Assembly: GCA_902633885.1 (NCBI GenBank)
Contig: CACPIK010000033.1
Coordinates: forward strand, 1 to 6,505
Source of the DNA: an uncultured Pelagibacteraceae bacterium
GTDB taxonomy: Bacteria; Pseudomonadota; Alphaproteobacteria; Pelagibacterales; Pelagibacteraceae
Length of the DNA stretch: 6,505 bases
Reading direction: 5' to 3'
The position numbers and the translations under genes are program-made. Shown here in pieces: positions 1 through 5,109 of the stretch; the first letter of the stretch is position 1, and every line of letters begins with the position of its first letter. The notes under the pieces are model-generated. The model made no database searches. It saw nothing but the letters and a program-made list of their open reading frames with translations, and had not been told where the DNA came from.

Positions 1-167
1 TTGAAGGAAGAATATCAAAAACAAAAAAAGGAAATAATGGTTTTGGTTATGATCCAATTTTTATTCCTGATGGTAGTAACCTAACTTTTGGTCAAATGAA
101 ACCTTCAAAAAAATATAAATTAGATCATAGATACAAAGCATTTAATAAAATTAAAAAACTTTTTTAA
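1..167 (+). CDS. rdgB: RdgB/HAM1 family dITP/XTP pyrophosphatase, C-terminal fragment
   Basis: Only the last 54 residues are in the window (first full codon at base 3, stop TAA at 165-167). The 5' end lies outside, so start and ribosome binding site cannot be judged. RdgB hydrolyses non-canonical purine nucleoside triphosphates (dITP, XTP, ITP) to monophosphates plus pyrophosphate in the cytoplasm, keeping deaminated bases out of DNA and RNA. The fragment carries the family's C-terminal signature: GFGYDPIF followed by an (I)P-x-G loop, TFGQM (usually TFAEM), and DHR with a trailing KAFNKI helix. The family usually has an SHR triplet at that last site, so Ser is replaced by Asp here while His and Arg are kept. 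Family members are about 190-200 residues, so roughly three quarters of the gene is missing. The 3' end overlaps the convergent gene downstream by 17 bp. Identification is firm from the GFGYDPIF motif; details of activity are from the family. Confidence 0.9.
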   Translation, partial: EGRISKTKKGNNGFGYDPIFIPDGSNLTFGQMKPSKKYKLDHRYKAFNKIKKLF

Positions 168-1302
168 ATTCATTATTTTTTACACTGTAAAAATTTAATT
201 TATGAGTAATAATATTTTTATCAATTTCAAAAATTCCTATTTTACCTTTAAATTTATTTTTCTTATAAAATATTTTTTTGGATATTTTAAAATTATTTTC
301 ATATAATAGAAAATATACGAAACCTATTAAATCGTAACTTAAAAAAGATAATTGATTGGGATTTTCACCATATATTTTTAAATAATTATTACTAAATTCA
401 TTATAGTTTTCTTTATTTATAGATGGAAAATAAATTGGATGAAGCGAAGTCTCTTTTAGTAAAGTTTTATCAAACCACTGATTCAATGTTATATAAGTTG
501 CTCTTTCTGGTGATACATCTGTATAAAGTAATGAAGTAGCTACACTTTTTAAACTTTCGTCAAAATCAGCAATTATCACTGAATCAAAATTAATACTTCC
601 CATTGTATCTTTTTTTTTTAATTTTTCTATTTTTCTTTCATTGTTTTTACTAGATGAATTTTCCAATTTTTTAATTTCATCTTGTAATATTTTTTTTCTT
701 TGAGAATATCTAGTTAATTTTTCAATTTGCTTTGTTAATAAAGTTGGTTCTTTATCATAAAAAAAGACTTCTTTTATTTTAATATTACTTTCTTTAATTC
801 CTTTTTCTACTTCATTTTTATAATCAGTTTTTGGTATTAAAAAAATACTTCGTTTTAAATTTCTATCTTTTTTAAATTTTTTAATTGTATTTATTTGTGA
901 AACTGCATTTACACCTGCACTTATAACATTGGAAGGGTTATCAAGAATTTTATTTGTAAAAGATAAGAAAGTTACATTTTTTATATCATCAAGATATTTA
1001 GTACTTTCATTAAATACTGGACCTATAATAATCCTAATACCTTCATCTTGAAGTTTTTTTGAAACTCTTAAAGCATCTATAGGATTTGATCTTGTATCTT
1101 TAGGAATAATTTCAATTCTATGGTCATCTATTTTGTTTATTGCCATTCTTGCTGATTTAACAATAGAATTACCTATTTCTGCATATTCTCCACTTAATGG
1201 AACAATTAATCCAATTTTGATCTTATCTGATGAAAGAGCATTTTGATAAATTATGCACAAATTTAAAATTATTATTGTTAAAAATTTAATTAAAGTTTTC
1301 AT
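151..1302 (-). CDS. LpoA-like penicillin-binding protein activator (periplasmic-binding-protein fold)
   Basis: This 383-residue protein starts with a signal peptide: Lys2 and Lys6, a hydrophobic core over about 7-20, and a plausible signal peptidase I site near Ala22-Leu23-Ser24. The only Cys nearby, Cys16, sits in the hydrophobic core after LNL and is not a canonical lipobox, so I predict a soluble or membrane-anchored periplasmic protein, not a lipoprotein. Residues 28-345 read as a type I periplasmic-binding fold: strand and loop IGLIVPLSGEYAEIG (30-44), IIIGPVFNES (91-100), FDSVIIADF (239-247), SFLSYDLIGFVYF (319-331). Between the lobes, residues 189-232 are very Lys/Glu-rich and probably coiled coil. 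LpoA-type proteins stimulate peptidoglycan synthase PBP1A. The charged insertion, followed by DT(M/L)G and FD(A/S)V, matches the alphaproteobacterial members I recall, and the divergent rsmI neighbour supports this. A branched-chain amino-acid-type ABC binding protein is the alternative, but no transporter genes are adjacent. Start ATG at 1302 has no clear Shine-Dalgarno. Confidence 0.72.
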   Translation of the reverse strand: MKTLIKFLTIIILNLCIIYQNALSSDKIKIGLIVPLSGEYAEIGNSIVKSARMAINKIDDHRIEIIPKDTRSNPIDALRVSKKLQDEGIRIIIGPVFNESTKYLDDIKNVTFLSFTNKILDNPSNVISAGVNAVSQINTIKKFKKDRNLKRSIFLIPKTDYKNEVEKGIKESNIKIKEVFFYDKEPTLLTKQIEKLTRYSQRKKILQDEIKKLENSSSKNNERKIEKLKKKDTMGSINFDSVIIADFDESLKSVATSLLYTDVSPERATYITLNQWFDKTLLKETSLHPIYFPSINKENYNEFSNNYLKIYGENPNQLSFLSYDLIGFVYFLLYENNFKISKKIFYKKNKFKGKIGIFEIDKNIITHKLNFYSVKNNEFKKVF

Positions 1303-1332
1303 TTAAGTTTTAATAATATAATTTCTAAAGTA
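1303..1332. promoter_or_regulatory. 30-bp divergent spacer, probable back-to-back promoters
   Basis: This is the only gap between the LpoA-like gene (leftward) and rsmI (rightward), so promoters for both must sit here or inside the opposing gene starts. On the + strand a perfect TATAAT lies at 1317-1322, which would give a transcript with only a few bases of leader before the rsmI ATG. The region 16-18 bp upstream of it (about 1293-1300) has no good -35. On the - strand TATATT (1320-1315) is a possible -10 for the LpoA-like gene. In such A/T-rich DNA these hexamers occur easily by chance, so the assignments are weak. No operator palindrome is visible. Confidence 0.35.
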
Positions 1333-2181
1333 ATGCATAAAGATGAAAACTTAAATAACTTAAAACCTGGGCTATATTGTGTTGCAACACCTATAGGAAA
1401 TTTAGGTGATATTACTTTGAGAGCAATAGAAGTTCTTAAAAATTCTGACTTAATTCTTTGTGAGGACACAAGGGTTTCAAGAAAATTATTAGATAAATTT
1501 AATATTAATAAAAAATTAATGTCCAATCATAAGTTTAATGAAAAAAAAAATTTGAAAGTAATCTTAGAATTTTTAGAAAATAAAAAGATAATATCTTTAA
1601 TATCAGATGCAGGCACTCCATCTATTTCTGATCCTGGAAGAATATTAATTCAAGAGTGTATTGATAAAAAAATTCAAATTTTTCCTATACCAGGGCCATC
1701 GGCAGTTAGCACTGCAATATCAATAAGTAGTTTCTCAGATAAATACTATTTCTGTGGTTTTCTTCCAGAAAAAAAATCGGAGATAAATAAATTATTTATT
1801 AATTTATCTAAATTAAATTGTTCGGTAGTTTTTTTTATTTCTCCAAAAAAATTAATAAAAATTGTTGATCACATCAAAAATAACTTTTTAGATAGAAAAA
1901 TATTAATTTGTAGAGAAATTACAAAATATCATGAAGAGTATATAAGAAGCAATGTTTCCGAATTATCTAATATCAATTTTTCAATAAAAGGCGAAATTAC
2001 TGTTGTTATTTCTGAAAATAAAAAATTAAATTTTAATCAATTAGAAGAATCAGATAAAAAAAAGATTAAAAAACTAATAAAAAAAATGACTATAAAAGAC
2101 ATAATAAAAGAAATTAATAAGGATAAAAAAATTTCTAAAAAACAAATTTATAATTATTTTATTGATTTAAAGAAAGAATGA
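1333..2181 (+). CDS. rsmI: RsmI, 16S rRNA (cytidine1402-2'-O)-methyltransferase
   Basis: RsmI uses S-adenosylmethionine to 2'-O-methylate C1402 in the decoding centre of 16S rRNA; together with RsmH this gives m4Cm1402. The 282-residue length matches the family (E. coli 286). Motifs in order: VATPIGNLGDIT (17-28), CEDTRVSRKLL (43-53), ISDAGTPSISDPG (90-102), the glycine-rich PIPGPSA (118-124), FCGFLPEK (140-147), REITKYHEE (194-202) and KGEITVVI (219-226). The basic C-terminal tail after about 235 corresponds to the small helix-turn-helix region of RsmI proteins. One deviation stands out: the usual FYE(S/A)PHR segment reads FFISPKK (167-173), losing the Glu and the His-Arg pair. The start ATG at 1333 leaves about ten residues before the first conserved strand; upstream is only a weak TAAAG. 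Its stop overlaps the next gene's start (ATGA), so the two are co-transcribed and probably translationally coupled. Confidence 0.95.
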   Translation: MHKDENLNNLKPGLYCVATPIGNLGDITLRAIEVLKNSDLILCEDTRVSRKLLDKFNINKKLMSNHKFNEKKNLKVILEFLENKKIISLISDAGTPSISDPGRILIQECIDKKIQIFPIPGPSAVSTAISISSFSDKYYFCGFLPEKKSEINKLFINLSKLNCSVVFFISPKKLIKIVDHIKNNFLDRKILICREITKYHEEYIRSNVSELSNINFSIKGEITVVISENKKLNFNQLEESDKKKIKKLIKKMTIKDIIKEINKDKKISKKQIYNYFIDLKKE

Positions 2182-2771
2182 TTTTTAAAAAAATATTTTT
2201 GTTATCTATTTTTATAATCTTATCTGGATGTGTGGGATATTCATCAACGGGAGTTTTGGGAACTGGTGTTTCTATAGCACTTGATCCAAGAACTTTAGGA
2301 ACTCAAATAGATGACTCTGTTATTCAGCAGAACTTAAAAGCAAAAATAATAGCATTGGATACTAGCAATTTACTTTCTGTTAAAGCAAAAGTTTTAGATG
2401 GAAGAATCTTTATTACAGGCAAAGTAAACTCAGTTGAAGATAAACTTAAAATTACAAAACTTGCATGGGAAATAAAAGGGGCTCGCTCAGTAAAGAATGA
2501 TCTACAAATTAAAGAAAAATTTAATTTTAAAAGAGCTGCAAAAGATGTACTCATTACATCACAATTAAGAGCTGCACTTATTTCTAGCAAGAAGATTAAA
2601 GCAGTTAACTACAACATAGATACTTATAAGAAGAAAATCTATGTTTATGGAATTGCTTCTGATGAAGAAGAAAGAAAAGAAGTGATAAAAGAAGCAAAAA
2701 GTATTTTAGATGTTGAAGATGTTGTTACAAGTATTTTTCTTATCGAAGATTTGAGAGTTGTGAAAAAATAA
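2178..2771 (+). CDS. dolP: Dual-BON-domain outer-membrane lipoprotein, DolP (YraP) ortholog
   Basis: The 197-residue product has a lipoprotein signal: Lys4-Lys5, a hydrophobic stretch 6-14, and lipobox Leu-Ser-Gly-Cys at 15-18. The residue after the Cys is Val, not Asp, which favours outer-membrane sorting by the Lol system. The segment DPRTLGTQIDD (36-46) closely matches the DPRTVGTQVDD signature I know from E. coli YraP/DolP. Two BON domains follow, about 46-112 (conserved Gly75, Gly81, Gly101) and about 121-190 (Gly158). DolP in enterobacteria is a lipoprotein whose second BON domain binds anionic phospholipid; it supports outer-membrane integrity and, in reported work, BAM function. E. 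coli DolP is 191 residues, so this copy is full length. The ATG sits inside the rsmI stop (ATGA), with AAAGAAAG just upstream as a weak ribosome-binding site, implying an rsmI-dolP operon. It ends directly against maeB on the other strand. Confidence 0.9.
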   Translation: MIFKKIFLLSIFIILSGCVGYSSTGVLGTGVSIALDPRTLGTQIDDSVIQQNLKAKIIALDTSNLLSVKAKVLDGRIFITGKVNSVEDKLKITKLAWEIKGARSVKNDLQIKEKFNFKRAAKDVLITSQLRAALISSKKIKAVNYNIDTYKKKIYVYGIASDEEERKEVIKEAKSILDVEDVVTSIFLIEDLRVVKK

Positions 2772-5060
2772 TTAATTAACTTTATAATAATCTATTACTT
2801 CAGCAGAATAAGCGGCTACAGAAGCTAAGTTAAGTATATCTGAGGTAGAAGATCTTAAAGGTGCAATTTCTATTGGCTGTCCTAAACCAATTAATAATGG
2901 ACCTATTACTTTAGCACCTCCAAGTGTTTTCATTATTTTATAAGAAATTGCAGCACTGTGTTGACCTGGCATAATTAATATATTTGCATTGCCAACTATT
3001 TCAGAAAATGGATACAAATCAGAATATTCTTCATTTAGAGCAACATCTGGTTGCATGTCTCCATCAAATTTAAAATCTACTTTTTTCTTTTTTAAAATTT
3101 CAACTGCATCTCTTATATGTTTTGTTCTACTTGTAATTGGTTGACCAAAAGTAGAATGAGATAAAAATGCTACTTTAGGATCAAATCCAAATAGTCTAAC
3201 AACTCTTGCAGATGAAATTGCTATCTCTGCTAATTCTTGAGAAGATGGATACTCATTTACAGTGGTATCACCAATGAATACTGTTTTACCTTTGTTTACA
3301 ACCATATTTAGTCCAAACATAATTTCACCTGGTCTTGGATTAACTACTTTTTTAATTTTTTCCAGAGATTGAGAATATCTTCTTGTATTTCCAGTTACCA
3401 TAGCATCTGCATCTCCACATTCTACCATGCAAGATGCCCAAATAACTCTATCATTTCTAACCATTCTATCACAATCCCTTTCAAGAAAGCCTTGATCTCT
3501 ATGAAGCTTCTTAAAAAGAAAATTTACATATTTCTCTCTTTTCTTTTTATCAGTAGAATTTATAATTTTAATATCAAAATTTTCAGCATAACCAATTTCT
3601 TTTAATCTCTGTTTAACTACTTTTTCTTTTGCTACTATTATAGGAATTCCCAATCCACTATTTTTAAAAGCAATTGCAGCTTTCAAGGTATTTTCATCTT
3701 CACCATCTGCAAATACTACTTTTTTTTGATTTTTTTTTATTTGAGAGTTGATACCCTGCATTATTGTCACTGAAGGATCTAATCTTTGTTTTAATTGTTC
3801 AGAATAAATTTCAAAATTTTGAATTTTTTTTCTAGCAACACCACTTTTAATAGCAGCTTTTGCGACAGCGACTGGTATAACACTTATTAATCTTGGATCA
3901 AAAGTAGATGGAATTATATAATCTTTTCCATACTTGGGTCTATCACCACCCATAGCTGCAGCAACTTCATCTGGAACTCTTTCTCTCGCTAATTGTGCTA
4001 TCGCATTAGCTGCAGACATTTTCATTTCTTCATTAATAGTTTTTGCTCTAACATCTAATGCTCCTCTAAAAATATAAGGAAAACCTATTAAATTATTTAC
4101 TTGGTTAGGATAATCAGATCTGCCTGTAGCGATAATTGCATCGCTTCTTACTTTTTCTACTTCTTCTGGAATAATTTCAGGATCAGGATTGGCACAAGCA
4201 AATATAATTGGATTTTTATTCATTCTCTTTACCATATCTTTTTTTAATACTCCCGCCGAAGATAATCCTAAAAATACATCTGCATTTTTTATTGCATCTT
4301 TTAAAGTTTTATCTTTAGTATTTATTGCATAATTTTTTTTCCATTCATTTAAATCTTTTCTTTCTTTTTTAATTATTCCTTTTCTATCTATCATAATTAA
4401 ATTTTTTTTTTCTACTCCTAATTTTACAAATAAATTTGCACAAGCCATTGCCGAAGCTCCTGCTCCATTAACTACTACTTTTATTTTTTTAATTTGTTTT
4501 TTGGTTATATCGATAGCATTTATCAAAGCAGCACAAGTAATTATAGCTGTACCATGTTGATCATCATGAAAAACAGGTATATCTAAAATTTCTTTTAATT
4601 TTTTTTCAATTATAAAACATTCAGGAGCAGCTATATCTTCTAAGTTAATGCCACCAAAGCTCCCCGCAAAATTTTTAATACTATTAATTATTTCTTCAGG
4701 ATTGTTCGAGTCTATTTCAAGATCAATTGCATCAATATCAGCAAATCTTTTAAATAAAACTGCCTTTCCTTCCATAACTGGCTTTGAAGCTATTGCGCCT
4801 AAATTTCCAAGACCTAAAATTGCACTTCCATTACTAATTACTGCAACCAAATTTCCTTTTGTCGTATAATCATAGGCAAGTTCCGGATTTTTATAAATAG
4901 CTTTTACAGGCGCTGCAACCCCAGGCGAATAGGCTAGTGCCAAATCTCTTTTTGTAGTCATTGGTTTTGAAGAAATTATCTCAATCTTGCCAGATTTATT
5001 AGTATTATGAAATTCTAAAGCTTCTTTATCTGAGTAATGTTCAATTTTATTTTTTTTCAT
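2772..5060 (-). CDS. maeB: MaeB-type malic enzyme fused to phosphotransacetylase-like domain
   Basis: The enzyme oxidatively decarboxylates L-malate to pyruvate and CO2 while reducing NADP+ (less often NAD+), linking the TCA cycle to pyruvate and NADPH supply in the cytoplasm. Numbering from ATG at 5060 gives 762 residues, the usual length of the large bacterial form. The N-terminal catalytic part shows AYSPGVAAP (Tyr44), MEGKAVLFK (Lys99), LEDIAAPECF (Glu141-Asp142) and FHDDQHGTA (Asp167), which correspond to the known catalytic Tyr/Lys and metal ligands. The NAD(P) fold carries NGAGASAMA (198-206) and CANPDPE (289-295). From about 430 a phosphotransacetylase-like domain runs to the C-terminus, with CGDADAMVTG (548-557) and LSHSTFGQP (633-641). 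In characterised MaeB proteins this domain is not catalytic but binds acetyl-CoA as an allosteric inhibitor. An in-frame TTG at 5069 would add three residues; ATG is preferred because of codon type, as neither has a clear Shine-Dalgarno. NADP versus NAD preference cannot be decided by eye. Confidence 0.95.
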   Translation of the reverse strand: MKKNKIEHYSDKEALEFHNTNKSGKIEIISSKPMTTKRDLALAYSPGVAAPVKAIYKNPELAYDYTTKGNLVAVISNGSAILGLGNLGAIASKPVMEGKAVLFKRFADIDAIDLEIDSNNPEEIINSIKNFAGSFGGINLEDIAAPECFIIEKKLKEILDIPVFHDDQHGTAIITCAALINAIDITKKQIKKIKVVVNGAGASAMACANLFVKLGVEKKNLIMIDRKGIIKKERKDLNEWKKNYAINTKDKTLKDAIKNADVFLGLSSAGVLKKDMVKRMNKNPIIFACANPDPEIIPEEVEKVRSDAIIATGRSDYPNQVNNLIGFPYIFRGALDVRAKTINEEMKMSAANAIAQLARERVPDEVAAAMGGDRPKYGKDYIIPSTFDPRLISVIPVAVAKAAIKSGVARKKIQNFEIYSEQLKQRLDPSVTIMQGINSQIKKNQKKVVFADGEDENTLKAAIAFKNSGLGIPIIVAKEKVVKQRLKEIGYAENFDIKIINSTDKKKREKYVNFLFKKLHRDQGFLERDCDRMVRNDRVIWASCMVECGDADAMVTGNTRRYSQSLEKIKKVVNPRPGEIMFGLNMVVNKGKTVFIGDTTVNEYPSSQELAEIAISSARVVRLFGFDPKVAFLSHSTFGQPITSRTKHIRDAVEILKKKKVDFKFDGDMQPDVALNEEYSDLYPFSEIVGNANILIMPGQHSAAISYKIMKTLGGAKVIGPLLIGLGQPIEIAPLRSSTSDILNLASVAAYSAEVIDYYKVN

Positions 5061-5109
5061 TTTGAGCAATTAGATATACAAAAGAGTAAATATAAGACTA
5101 ATATGATTT
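5061..5109. promoter_or_regulatory. 49-bp divergent spacer between maeB and murJ
   Basis: This short gap separates two divergent starts and must contain, or border, both promoters. On the + strand TATAAG (5091-5096) is a possible -10 for murJ; TTGAGC (5062-5067) resembles a -35 but is too far away (23 bp) to pair with it well. On the - strand several TATATT/TATATC-like hexamers are possible for maeB. There is no Shine-Dalgarno upstream of either start, no inverted repeat suggesting an operator, and no terminator. A seven-codon out-of-frame ORF beginning with ATG at 5103 overlaps the murJ start and is most likely meaningless. The promoter positions are guesses; the divergent arrangement itself is clear. 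Confidence 0.3.

Noticed and set aside
151..1302. Branched-chain amino-acid ABC transporter substrate-binding protein (LivK-like)
   Set aside because: No permease or ATPase genes adjoin it, it carries a charged coiled-coil insertion absent from transporters, and its divergent rsmI neighbour points to the LpoA-type family. The fold is shared, so this remains a minor alternative.
1299..1526. 75-codon minus-strand open frame inside rsmI
   Set aside because: It lies antisense to the conserved TPIGNLGD and CEDTR motifs of rsmI, has no recognisable domain, and is explained as a chance open frame opposite a strongly conserved gene.
2324..2590. 88-codon minus-strand open frame inside dolP
   Set aside because: It is antisense to the BON domains, has no recognisable motif, and no start signal.
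2764..2780. AT palindrome at the dolP-maeB junction as a bidirectional terminator
   Set aside because: The inverted repeat is only about eight bases, entirely A/T, with no stable stem or loop; it would not form an intrinsic terminator.
3369..3605. 78-codon plus-strand open frame inside maeB, rich in Ser/Ile/Phe
   Set aside because: It is opposite the conserved phosphotransacetylase-like region of maeB; its composition is that of a shadow frame.
4648..4869. 73-codon plus-strand open frame inside maeB
   Set aside because: It is opposite the conserved malic-enzyme catalytic motifs; Leu/Ile/Pro-rich sequence reflects the complement of that coding strand.
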